From assembly GCA_021604505.1 (NCBI GenBank), contig BQJC01000001.1, forward strand, positions 1,261,501 to 1,325,500: DNA of 64,000 nt, given 5' to 3'. Source of the stretch: Nitrospinaceae bacterium (lineage in GTDB: Bacteria; Nitrospinota; Nitrospinia; Nitrospinales; VA-1). Shown one piece after another: positions 17,631 through 26,609 of the stretch. The translations under genes and the position numbers were made by a program. A model generated the notes under the pieces. The model did no database searches. It worked only from the letters and a program-made list of their open reading frames with translations, and was not told where the DNA came from. The stretch's first letter is position 1; the number at the start of each line of letters is the position of its first letter.

Positions 17631-20600
17631 ATGAATCTCAAAATCCTGACCTTCAACTGGCACGAGCCCTACCTTTGCCTGCTTTCGAAATTAGGCCACG
17701 AATTCCTGGTCGTCGAACCGGAAATTGCCCCAGGCCAGACCCGGCAATGGGACCGGAACATGCGCCCTCTGCCGGAGAACGTGCGCTTACTGTCTCAACA
17801 GGAAGCCCTCGAACAACTCGACCGGAACGCCGTCGATCTGGTGATCGCCCACAATGTCAAGGACCTGATCGAAATCAGGGACTACAGCCTACCTAAAATT
17901 CTGGTTTTTCACAACCGTTTGACTACAGAAATCGGGCTTGGCAACGGCAAGGTCGATCGGAGCGAGTATCTATCGAAAATCCAACCTTTATTACATCAGG
18001 TCAAAAAAGTTTTTATATCTGAAAGCAAAAAACAGGATTGGGGGTTTTCCGGTAACGTGATTCTTCCGGGAATCGACGTGGATGAATTTGATGCTTACTC
18101 GGGGGAGAATGCCGCGATTCTCAGAGTGGGCAATCTGTTTAAGGAAAGAGATCTCATGCTGGGGTTCACTGCAAGCGAAAAGATCGCCGCCAAATTTTCC
18201 ACAGTGACCTTGGGAATGAATCCATGGCTTCTCGACTCAAGGCTTTCTCAAGGCCTTCAGGATTTAAAAGACCAGTTCCGCACCTGCCGGATGTATCTCA
18301 ACACAACAGTAGAGGATTTTGAGGACGGGTACAATCTCGCCATGCTGGAAGCCATGGCCACGGGAATGCCGGTGATATCGACTTGCAACCGGACTTCTCC
18401 CGTTGAAGATGGAGTCAACGGCTACATCTCGGACGACATCGAGTATTTGCGCACCCGTGTTGCCGAACTTTTAAAAGACCCGGGCAAAGCCAGAGCGATG
18501 GGACTAGAAGCCCGCAAAACGGTACAGAAAAAATTCAGCCAGGTCGCGTTTCTGAAATCCTGGAACGAAGCGATTCAAGAGGCGATTGTGGATTTTCTGG
18601 AAGCCACCGGAGTTTCGATGAACGGGTCACAGAAAAGTTTCCATGAAAAGCCGCGCAAAAACATCCTGATGAACTATGTGTCCTACCCCGTGACCACGGC
18701 GCATTATCTGGAGCGGGCTCTTAGAAAAGAAAACAACGTGGTGACCGCCGGGGCAATGATCACCCAAGAAGTCATCCAACAGTGGAACCTTGAGTCTTTG
18801 AGTTGGGAAGTTACTCCGCAGGATATCCCCTGCGGAACTTCCGCCCCGTTGTCTGAAATGCTCACCCGGTTGCCGAAAGGCTGGAACCCGGACCTCTATT
18901 TATGGGTTGAAACGGGGCTTGGGTCCGTTCCGCCGGATTTAGCGGATCATTCCATTCCGAAAGCCTGCTACCTGATCGACTCCCACATCCATTTTGAACG
19001 CCATGCAGAAATTGCCCGGCAGTTCGATTTTGTATTTCTCGCGCAACAGGCGTATGTGGAACCGATGCAGGCCGCAGGATGCAGGCACGTGTACTGGCTT
19101 CCGCTGGCTTGCGATCCCGAAATTCACGGCCGGCAAAACGGTGAAGAAAAACACGATGTCGGCTTTGTGGGTTCGGTGACGCCCGCTCATGTACGCAGAA
19201 AGAAACTGCTGGATCGAATCGGCCAGCATTTTTCTCTGCATTGCGACCGCAAATTCATGGATGAAATGGCGGAAGTTTTTTCGCAATCCAGGATCGTATT
19301 CAACGAAGCGGTGAACAGCGACCTCAACATGCGGGTGTTCGAGGCCTTGTGCAGTGGCAGTCTCCTGGTCACCGATGAAGCCCGGGGAAGCGGCCTGACC
19401 GATCTGTTCCAGGACGGCGAGCATTTGGCGCTTTTTTCCGAGGCCAACCTGATCGACCGCATTCGCTATTATCTGGAGCACCCGGAAGAACGCCTGCGCA
19501 TCGCCCGGCAGGGGCGGGAAGAAGTGCTGGCCCGCCACACCTATGACCATCGCGCTAAATTCATGTTGCAAACGCTGGACGATCATTTTCGGGCCAATGC
19601 CGGAACCGATCCGGAGAGTGAGAAACCCGATTCGTATTATCACAACGTCCGGACAGATATTTTCCCTCTGATCCCCGAAGACGCGTCCTGCATTCTGGAA
19701 ATCGGCTGCGCCGCCGGAATGACCGGCAAGGAGTTGAAGAAAAGGGGAGGGGTATTTTACGCCGGTGTGGAAACGGACCCGGAAGCCGCCCGTTTGGCGC
19801 GGGAGGCGCTGGACGATGTGGTGGAAGGCAGTATCGAGACCATGGATCTGCCGTATGCCGAGAACAGCTTCGACTGCATTTTATTCGCCGATGTGCTGGA
19901 GCATCTCATCGATCCGCTTGCCGTCCTGAAAAAATGTCGCAAATACCTGAAACCCGATGGAACGGTGGTTGCCAGTCTTCCCAACGTACAATTTCTGGGA
20001 GTGGTCCATCATCTGGTGGAAGGCAACTGGACCTATCAGAAGGAAGGCATTCTGGATGAAACCCATCTGCGGTTTTTCACTTTCAAGGAAATGGAAAAAC
20101 TGTTTGCCGAAGCGGGTTTCGCAATCGATCAGGTCGACGAGACGCTGGACCCGAGTTTTAAAGACCACAATCCAACGTACCCCACATCGCTCAATATGGG
20201 GCGAATCACCATCAATGACCTTTCTGAAGAAGAATTCCGGCGGTTTTTTGTTTTTCAATACAAGATATCAGCCCGGCAAAAGGTGGCCGTCACGGAAGAT
20301 AAAGAGTTGCCCAAAGAGGCATTAGCAAATCATTCCTTTAAAGAGGAAATGCTGGCGAAAGGGAAAACTCTGGAACAGGCAGGCGGCTTTAAGGGGGCAC
20401 GGCTCATTTACAGCCGATTGCGTGAGCGCTTTCCCGATTGCCTGGAAGCCATCTGCGCCGAAGCCAATTGTTGCATGCACCTTTGCGACCCGGACCAGGC
20501 GGAGACTCTCTACAAAAAAGCCCTGGACTTGGAACCCGAAACCTTTGCCGCTCGCATGGGCTTGAGCTCGCTCGAATTGCAGAAGGGAAATCTGGATGAA

Positions 20601-21032
20601 GCCATTGCAGGGTTTCAATGGGCCCGCGAGATCCAGCCGGATAGCGATAAAGCCTGGACGGGTTTGGGGCTGACCTACCGGCAAAAGGGGATGAAGCGGG
20701 AAGCGATAGACTGCTTCTCTCATGTACTTAAAAGCAATGTGGAAAACCAGTTGGCTTTGACCAGCTTGCTGGGGTTGGCCTATGAGATTGAAGAATTTTC
20801 CGAGTGTGAAACGGCTCTCCAGAAATACCTGAAGCTCCACCCCGCCAATTTGAACATGCTGTTTGGACTTGCTGGCGTTCACTACAAAATGGGCAAGCTG
20901 AACGAAGCCCAAGAGGCTGTGGAGAAAATCCTGGTGTTCGATCCCGCTCATAAAGATGCCAATGACCTCAAGGCTCGTCTGGATAAGGAATTTAAAAGCG
21001 CCAGGCGGAAAAAACAAGTGGAGTTGGTCTGA
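17631..21032 (+). CDS. Multidomain glycosyltransferase / methyltransferase / TPR protein
   Basis: Four parts are visible in 1133 residues. At 1-320 there is a GT-B glycosyltransferase with a GT4-like C-terminal block (YNLAMLEAMATGMPVISTC, VEDGVNGYISDD). At about 345-650 there is a second GT-B domain of the CgeB/Glyco_trans_1_2 type (MRVFEALCSGSLLVTDE, GEHLALFSEANL). At about 675-850 there is a class I methyltransferase with the SAM motif LEIGCAAGMTG, the acidic VETDPEA and the LFADVLEHL region. From about 905 to 1115 there are TPR repeats. Such fusions are typical of surface-polysaccharide or glycoprotein assembly. It is the first of three glycosyl-transfer genes on the same strand. Confidence 0.9.
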   Translation: MNLKILTFNWHEPYLCLLSKLGHEFLVVEPEIAPGQTRQWDRNMRPLPENVRLLSQQEALEQLDRNAVDLVIAHNVKDLIEIRDYSLPKILVFHNRLTTEIGLGNGKVDRSEYLSKIQPLLHQVKKVFISESKKQDWGFSGNVILPGIDVDEFDAYSGENAAILRVGNLFKERDLMLGFTASEKIAAKFSTVTLGMNPWLLDSRLSQGLQDLKDQFRTCRMYLNTTVEDFEDGYNLAMLEAMATGMPVISTCNRTSPVEDGVNGYISDDIEYLRTRVAELLKDPGKARAMGLEARKTVQKKFSQVAFLKSWNEAIQEAIVDFLEATGVSMNGSQKSFHEKPRKNILMNYVSYPVTTAHYLERALRKENNVVTAGAMITQEVIQQWNLESLSWEVTPQDIPCGTSAPLSEMLTRLPKGWNPDLYLWVETGLGSVPPDLADHSIPKACYLIDSHIHFERHAEIARQFDFVFLAQQAYVEPMQAAGCRHVYWLPLACDPEIHGRQNGEEKHDVGFVGSVTPAHVRRKKLLDRIGQHFSLHCDRKFMDEMAEVFSQSRIVFNEAVNSDLNMRVFEALCSGSLLVTDEARGSGLTDLFQDGEHLALFSEANLIDRIRYYLEHPEERLRIARQGREEVLARHTYDHRAKFMLQTLDDHFRANAGTDPESEKPDSYYHNVRTDIFPLIPEDASCILEIGCAAGMTGKELKKRGGVFYAGVETDPEAARLAREALDDVVEGSIETMDLPYAENSFDCILFADVLEHLIDPLAVLKKCRKYLKPDGTVVASLPNVQFLGVVHHLVEGNWTYQKEGILDETHLRFFTFKEMEKLFAEAGFAIDQVDETLDPSFKDHNPTYPTSLNMGRITINDLSEEEFRRFFVFQYKISARQKVAVTEDKELPKEALANHSFKEEMLAKGKTLEQAGGFKGARLIYSRLRERFPDCLEAICAEANCCMHLCDPDQAETLYKKALDLEPETFAARMGLSSLELQKGNLDEAIAGFQWAREIQPDSDKAWTGLGLTYRQKGMKREAIDCFSHVLKSNVENQLALTSLLGLAYEIEEFSECETALQKYLKLHPANLNMLFGLAGVHYKMGKLNEAQEAVEKILVFDPAHKDANDLKARLDKEFKSARRKKQVELV

Positions 21033-21065
21033 AGACCGGGCAGGAATATTTTTTAATACAGGAAG

Positions 21066-22868
21066 GTGCGATTGGATCTATTCAGGGATAATTTAAAACA
21101 ACTCCGGGATCACGACCCGGCTCTGGCGCACAGAGTTGAAACCAGTGGGAAATCTGAAACTGTCCAGGTGACACAGTCCAAGGATGGACACCCCGTCCCC
21201 CGGGCAGGTTCGGTTTCTCTGCACAGCACCTACCGCCCGAGAGAAGAAGCCGCCAGGGCGGTTTCTGAATTCAATTGCGTAAAGGGGACGCAAAATGTGG
21301 TCTACGGTTTGGGGTTCGCCTATCACGTTGAGGAAATATTAAAACGGTTTCCCTCCGGTTCGGTCACCGTCATCGAACCCTCGATGGCACTGTTTCATGC
21401 CTTCCTTTCATCGGTCGATATAAAGCCCATTCTGCGGCGTACCCGGTTTTTAATCGCCGAGCCCGGACCCAAAATTCTGTCCCGGTTCAATTCCGAACAC
21501 TGGAATATTTTCAGGCACCCGCCCTCCATCCGGGTTTCCGAAGCGTATTTCAACCGTCTGGACACGGGCCGCGAATTGGCCGCGTTTTTGAAGACCACAT
21601 CGCTTAGAATTTTACTGGTCAACCCGATTTATGGAGGGTCCTTGCCCACCGCCCGGTTTTCTGCCCAGGCCCTCGAAAACCTCGGTCATCAAGTGGCCAC
21701 CGTCGAATGCGATAAATTTGCCGAAGGTTTTTTTTCGCTGCAAGACATCACACGCAACAAGCAAAACGCCAATGGCATTTCCAATCTGTTCATGAACTTG
21801 ATGGGAGAAATGACCGCCGCCAAAGCGGATGATTTCCGGCCTGATTTGATCCTGGCTCTCGCCCAGGCGCCTCTGACGCCCGAGGCCATCCAAAAATTAA
21901 AGATTTTAAACATTCCCATTGCCTTCTGGTTTGTGGAGGATTTCCGCACGCTTCCCTATTGGAAAGAGGTCGCGCCTTCCTACGACTATTTCTTCTCCAT
22001 CCAGAAAGGGGAGTTTTTTGACCAGCTTCAATCGCAGGGAGCAAAAAATATCTATTATCTGCCGCAAGGCTGCGCGCCTGAAGTCCACCGCCCCCTCGAT
22101 CTGATCCCGGAAGAGCGAAACACCTATGGCGCCGATCTTTCCTTCATGGGCGCCGCCTACTACAACCGCAGAAAAACTTTTCCCCAGTTATTGGACCGGG
22201 ACTTTAAAATCTGGGGTACCGGGTGGGAGCTTGAATCGCCTGTCGGCCAACGGGTGCAGAATCAAAATCAGCGCGTGTCTTCCGAGGAGTCGGTTAAAAT
22301 TTATAATGGGGCTAAAATCCATTTGAACCTGCATTCCTCCACCTTTCACGAGAATATCAATCCCGAAGGCGATTTTGTAAACCCCCGCACATTCGAGATA
22401 GCGGCCTGTTGCGGGTTTCAACTGGTGGACGAACGCTCGGAACTGGGAGAACTCTTCCGTACAGGGGAAGAAATGATCACCTTTGACAGCGTCGCGGATT
22501 TAAAAGAAAAGATTGCCTATTATCTTGAGCATGAAAGAGAAAGAAAAACGATTGCCCAGAAAGCCCGAAACCGGGTTTTGGCGGAGCACACCCTGGAACA
22601 CCGGATGACGGAAATGTTGATCCACATTTTCACGGATCGGTTTGCAGACCTTAAACAACGGATAGAAGACCGAATAGAACCCATCGACTTTTTCATCGAT
22701 CAGGCGGGAGAGAATACCGATCTGGCGGAGTATTTGGAACAGTTCCGGAGCGTGCCGGAGTTTTCCCTGAAGACCGTTACCGATCAAATCGCCAAAGGTG
22801 AGGGGGCCTTGACGGAAACGGAAACCCTGATGCTGATGGTCAATCAGCTGGTGGATGAAGAAAAATAA
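21066..22868 (+). CDS. CgeB-type glycosyltransferase with Maf-like N-terminal region
   Basis: The C-terminal 350 residues have the CgeB/Glyco_trans_1_2 pattern: SLPTARFSAQALENLGHQVATVE, FRTLPYWKEVAPSYDYFFSIQ, KIHLNLHSSTFHEN, RTFEIAACCGFQLVDE and YLEHERERKTIAQKAR. The N-terminal 180 residues (VVYGLGFAYHVEEIL, VTVIEPSMALFHAFL) resemble the start of the motility-accessory-factor (Maf/DUF115) family, which acts on flagellin glycans. That resemblance is weak. The start codon is GTG at 21066 after a GGAAGG site. It lies 33 bp after the first glycosyltransferase gene. Confidence 0.85.
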   Translation: MRLDLFRDNLKQLRDHDPALAHRVETSGKSETVQVTQSKDGHPVPRAGSVSLHSTYRPREEAARAVSEFNCVKGTQNVVYGLGFAYHVEEILKRFPSGSVTVIEPSMALFHAFLSSVDIKPILRRTRFLIAEPGPKILSRFNSEHWNIFRHPPSIRVSEAYFNRLDTGRELAAFLKTTSLRILLVNPIYGGSLPTARFSAQALENLGHQVATVECDKFAEGFFSLQDITRNKQNANGISNLFMNLMGEMTAAKADDFRPDLILALAQAPLTPEAIQKLKILNIPIAFWFVEDFRTLPYWKEVAPSYDYFFSIQKGEFFDQLQSQGAKNIYYLPQGCAPEVHRPLDLIPEERNTYGADLSFMGAAYYNRRKTFPQLLDRDFKIWGTGWELESPVGQRVQNQNQRVSSEESVKIYNGAKIHLNLHSSTFHENINPEGDFVNPRTFEIAACCGFQLVDERSELGELFRTGEEMITFDSVADLKEKIAYYLEHERERKTIAQKARNRVLAEHTLEHRMTEMLIHIFTDRFADLKQRIEDRIEPIDFFIDQAGENTDLAEYLEQFRSVPEFSLKTVTDQIAKGEGALTETETLMLMVNQLVDEEK

Positions 22869-22885
22869 CAGAGGAGAACAGAGAT

Positions 22886-24622
22886 TTGGTTGAACGTATT
22901 CTCATAATGAGTCTGACCCGCATGGGCGATCTGGTGCAGGCCACGCCGTTGATCAGCGGGCTCAGGCGCAAATATCCTAAAGCAAAAATCACCCTGATGG
23001 TCTCCAGTGATTTTGCGAGCTTCGTTCCCAATATTCCGGATATCGACGACTCCCTCGTTCTCGACATGCGCCAGTTCACCAGGAAAGACAGCGGGCAAAC
23101 GTTGACCTGGGTGGTCGTATACCGTTATCTGGAATCCTTCCTTGAGGACGTTAAAGCCAGACGGTTCGATCTCGCGGTGAACCTCAGCCATTCGAAACTC
23201 AGCGCCCTGATGATTTTATTTCTTGGTATTAAAAAAGTCTGCGGATTTCTTTGCAACGAGATGGGAGAGCGCATGACCGAGCACCCGTGGATGCAATACT
23301 TCGGAACGGAACCCTTCAACCGGGTTTACAATCCCTTCAACCTGGTCGAGATTTTTACCCGCGCAGGCGATGTCCGTCCTGAGGATCAGCGCATCCGAAT
23401 CCAGGTTCCAGAGGAAACACCATCCACCCTCGCCGAAGCGCTGGACCGCGAAAAAATTACCGAAGGAGATTTGCTGATCGGCATCCAGGCAGGCTCCAGT
23501 CTCGAAAACCGCCGTTGGCCCGCGCATTATTTCGCCGAACTCGCGGACTCACTGATCAGGGACCTGAACGCCAGAATTGTTTTGTTTGGCGTTGCCTCCG
23601 AGTCGCCGCTTGCAGAGGAAATTTGCCGGTTGTCAACCGAGAGGGAGGGTATCGTCGACCTCACCGGAAAAACCGGCATTCCCCAGTTGATCGGCTGGGT
23701 GGGGCGATGCCGCTATCTAGTGACCAACGACACAGGCACCATGCACATCGCCGCGGCGCTCGGAACCAAAATCGTCGGGTTGTTTTTCGCTCACGCGCAT
23801 CCCTATGAAACCGGGCCGTACTCCCCCGGTCATGTGCTCTTTCAGGCACGGATTGCTTGCGCCCCCTGCAGTTACGGCGTGCAATGCAACAACATCGTGT
23901 GCATCCATAAGGTTCAACCCCATCACGTAAACGCCATGATACAAAAGCATATCAAAGAGGATGCCTGGAGCCTGCCTGAGGACATGGGTCCCCTCAATGA
24001 AATGAATATTTTTGAAACGCGTTACGGGAGCGATGACCGCCTTGCTCTAAGGCCGTTGATCCAACATCCGATCCAGCTCGACGACGTGTTCCGGTGGGCC
24101 TATTCCCGGTTGTGGCTCGAGTCTTTGGGAAAAAACGCACCGCATGGAGACGTGGAGATTGAGACACTGTGGCTGGACCACGATTGTGAAAGAGTGGCGG
24201 AGGTTTTAGCTCCTTTACAGAAAAAAGTAGCGGTGCTGGATGACCTCGATCGGTTGTGCCGCGAGGGGATGAAGGCCACCGGATCGCTTCTTCGGTTTTT
24301 GCGAACTGGCCCCTCTCAAAAAAACATGCAGACGCTTGCGGAAGAGATCACTCGCGTCGATGAGCGCATGGAACTCGCCGCATGCGCCCACCCTGAAGTC
24401 AAGCCGGTGGTTGATTTATTTGCGAAACGCAAAGAAAATTTTCAAGGCGAAGATGTCGTTCGCCTGGCAGGGGATTCGCTCCGCTGTTACGAACAAATGC
24501 GAGAGGAACTCGCAAAGTTAACCCAGCTTCTCAATGCCGTCGTGAAAGGATTTGGATCTACCGGCTTCAAAGAAAATCAGGCGGGAGCCGATTCCATCAA
24601 GGCGCTGGTTCCCGGCAGGTAA
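22886..24622 (+). CDS. Glycosyltransferase family 9 (heptosyltransferase-like) with C-terminal extension
   Basis: Family 9 enzymes transfer heptose or related sugars to lipopolysaccharide core or other glycans. ILIMSLTRMGDLVQATPLI is the signature N-terminus. GIQAGSSLENRRWPAHYF and YLVTNDTGTMHIAAALGTKIVGLFF are the nucleotide-sugar binding and catalytic blocks. Residues 1-340 cover the fold, while the remaining 240 residues are helical and not recognised. The start is TTG at 22886, 17 bp after the previous gene. The last 46 bp overlap the end of the convergent pgk gene. Confidence 0.9.
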   Translation: MVERILIMSLTRMGDLVQATPLISGLRRKYPKAKITLMVSSDFASFVPNIPDIDDSLVLDMRQFTRKDSGQTLTWVVVYRYLESFLEDVKARRFDLAVNLSHSKLSALMILFLGIKKVCGFLCNEMGERMTEHPWMQYFGTEPFNRVYNPFNLVEIFTRAGDVRPEDQRIRIQVPEETPSTLAEALDREKITEGDLLIGIQAGSSLENRRWPAHYFAELADSLIRDLNARIVLFGVASESPLAEEICRLSTEREGIVDLTGKTGIPQLIGWVGRCRYLVTNDTGTMHIAAALGTKIVGLFFAHAHPYETGPYSPGHVLFQARIACAPCSYGVQCNNIVCIHKVQPHHVNAMIQKHIKEDAWSLPEDMGPLNEMNIFETRYGSDDRLALRPLIQHPIQLDDVFRWAYSRLWLESLGKNAPHGDVEIETLWLDHDCERVAEVLAPLQKKVAVLDDLDRLCREGMKATGSLLRFLRTGPSQKNMQTLAEEITRVDERMELAACAHPEVKPVVDLFAKRKENFQGEDVVRLAGDSLRCYEQMREELAKLTQLLNAVVKGFGSTGFKENQAGADSIKALVPGR

Positions 24623-26127
24623 CTGGCCCACTCGGACTTTCCACCATTCTTTAAAAACTGTTCCAGGAACTCCAGCGACGCCCCCCCTCCGGTGGAAACA
24701 AAAAAATTGCTGGAAAAATAGTTCCACAGGATATAGCTGTCATCCTCCGAGAAACCGATAGTGAGCAGATTTCGGTTGATGGGGGGGAGGAGTTGTTTCT
24801 CGATTTGCTTTTTGATCAGGTTTTTCAGTTCATTGATGCTGATTCGGTTAAGAATGGCGGCGGAATCGCCTCCGCCAATGACCACTGAAAGTTTGGGGTT
24901 GATCAAAGCCGCGCCAAATAGCAATTTGGCCAGTTCCAGGGATCCTTCCAGATAAGAAGAGCTGGACGGATGATCATATGCCCCCAAAGGCCCATTCCAA
25001 AATACGTTTTCAATGTCACCCGTCAAAATCGTTTTTGAAAAATTTTCAATGGTTTTGGGGCCGAGATCCAACTGAAGCTCTTTGTTGAAATCGGGCAGGT
25101 CTTTCACCTCATAGGTGGAATCGTGAAAGTCGGCAACCACTTTATAATCTTCCGGAAAAACGATTTCGACGCCGTTCTTTTCGGACAAATCCAGGATTTC
25201 CTCGGCTAATTTTGTTTCATTGATCAAAGTTTGCCGGTCCTCGTCACTTTTTCCCATCAGTTTGGTGGGGATGGTGTCGACGCTCAAGGGCGCGACCTGA
25301 TCTTTTCGCAATTTCGCCAGAAGAAAAGCGTTCACCATTTTGCCGCCGATTATGATACGCTTAACCCTGGATTGAACAAATTGCTTGAGGATCGAGATTT
25401 TATCTTCAATTTTCGCGCCTCCGGCAATGACCACGGTTTTCTGAGGGTTGGAAAGAGCCCGTTTCCCAAAACCTCCCAGGACCCTGATTTCTTCATGAAG
25501 CAGATTGCCCGCCAGTACGATTTTTCCCTTTTGCCGCATGAGGTGAGGAAGCATTTTGATGCTCCGGGTCACCCGGTGGCTGCACCCAAAGGCACAATTG
25601 ATATAAACGTCGGAGGTTTCCGCGATGTCGTTAATGAATTCTTCGCGGTAGGTTTCAGGGTTTTTCGGTTCCAGGAGATAACGCAGGTTGGGAAGAAACT
25701 TCACCCCTCCAGGAGGCAAACGATGGTGCGAAAGAATTTCCAGGGAATGTTTTAAATGAGAGTCGATGATTTCTGGCGGGAAAATGGTGTAAGTGTCGCC
25801 ATACCGCTTGCGGATCAAAGTGTCAAAATGAGTGCTGACAAACTGGATGTTGAATATGCCGTCCCATCCGACATGATCCTTGGTTTTATGGGGTCGGCCC
25901 AGATGCGAGCCGATGATGATTCGGCACTCCCCGTCCGTCAGTTCATGGATTTTTTTGAACGTGAGGTCGAGAAAACGCCTGATGCGGGTGTCGTCGGCCA
26001 CTCGATAATAGCCTCTTTTGGCTGTAAGCAGGGGAACATTGAAATCCACGCGGATAAAAATGGTTTTTCCCACCAGGTCTTCTGGATTGAGAGAATCCAG
26101 ACTTTCCATGCCAATCGAATCAAGCAT
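24577..26127 (-). CDS. pgk: Divergent phosphoglycerate kinase
   Basis: PGK makes ATP from 1,3-bisphosphoglycerate, or the reverse in carbon fixation. At 516 residues it is about 110 longer than the usual form. Recognisable blocks are FIRVDFNVP, DDTRIR, SHLGRP, GGAKIEDKI, WNGPLGAYD, VIGGGDSAA and STGGGASLE. Substitutions occur at conserved points: the LLENVRF block reads FLPNLRY, and VNDAFGxxHR reads INCAFGCSHR, losing an Asp. Insertions are spread through the protein (about 50-110 and 410-460). It lies alone, not with gap-tpiA, and its end overlaps a glycosyltransferase gene on the other strand. An ATG six codons further in is an alternative start. Confidence 0.88.
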   Translation of the reverse strand: MLDSIGMESLDSLNPEDLVGKTIFIRVDFNVPLLTAKRGYYRVADDTRIRRFLDLTFKKIHELTDGECRIIIGSHLGRPHKTKDHVGWDGIFNIQFVSTHFDTLIRKRYGDTYTIFPPEIIDSHLKHSLEILSHHRLPPGGVKFLPNLRYLLEPKNPETYREEFINDIAETSDVYINCAFGCSHRVTRSIKMLPHLMRQKGKIVLAGNLLHEEIRVLGGFGKRALSNPQKTVVIAGGAKIEDKISILKQFVQSRVKRIIIGGKMVNAFLLAKLRKDQVAPLSVDTIPTKLMGKSDEDRQTLINETKLAEEILDLSEKNGVEIVFPEDYKVVADFHDSTYEVKDLPDFNKELQLDLGPKTIENFSKTILTGDIENVFWNGPLGAYDHPSSSSYLEGSLELAKLLFGAALINPKLSVVIGGGDSAAILNRISINELKNLIKKQIEKQLLPPINRNLLTIGFSEDDSYILWNYFSSNFFVSTGGGASLEFLEQFLKNGGKSEWASYLPGTSALMESAPA

Positions 26128-26609
26128 TATGTCTCATCCATCCTCTCCGTTGCATCAGGTCTCCAGGAAGTTTTAACAAATTGGCGTCAAAATTTGTTAA
26201 AAAAACGGTCAAAAAAGTGAGAAAATTGAAAGATAATTCAAGTTTTTTAAAATGCAGGCCGTCATGATAATTAAAGGACTGGCAAATCAAAAAAACAGTG
26301 ACACAACCAAAAACCCTTTAAAAAAAGCAATTTACATAGCCTGCCCTGCTTTAGGGTTTAAAGCATTCCCACAAACATATCAAGAAGCCAAAACCCAGCG
26401 ACTCGATATTTGCCGAACTTTCCGCCTGAAAATCAACAAATGGGCGTTTAGCGGAAATTCAGCCGACTGTAATTGATCCATTTACTTGAATTTTAACAAA
26501 TTATGCGGAAATGAACAACCTTTGTAATCAAAGAAATTTTAGTTTATCATAACGAATTGAAAAAGAAATTTTGTCCCCTGTGACAAATAAATAGCGAGAA
26601 TAATAGAAA
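26128..26609. promoter_or_regulatory. pgk/rne divergent intergenic region with repeated dyad
   Basis: This AT-rich 482-bp stretch has no convincing gene. TTTTAACAAATT at 26171-26182 and its exact reverse complement at 26191-26202 form a perfect 12-bp dyad around an 8-nt centre, about 45-75 bp upstream of the pgk start. The same 12-mer occurs again at 26491-26502, about 110 bp before the RNase gene. A regulator binding both promoters would explain this. A 74-codon open frame at 26252-26476 lacks coding character. Confidence 0.45.

Noticed and set aside
26252-26476. 74-codon plus-strand frame in the pgk/rne intergenic region
   Set aside because: It has no ribosome-binding site, no family and AT-rich composition; the region is better explained as regulatory.
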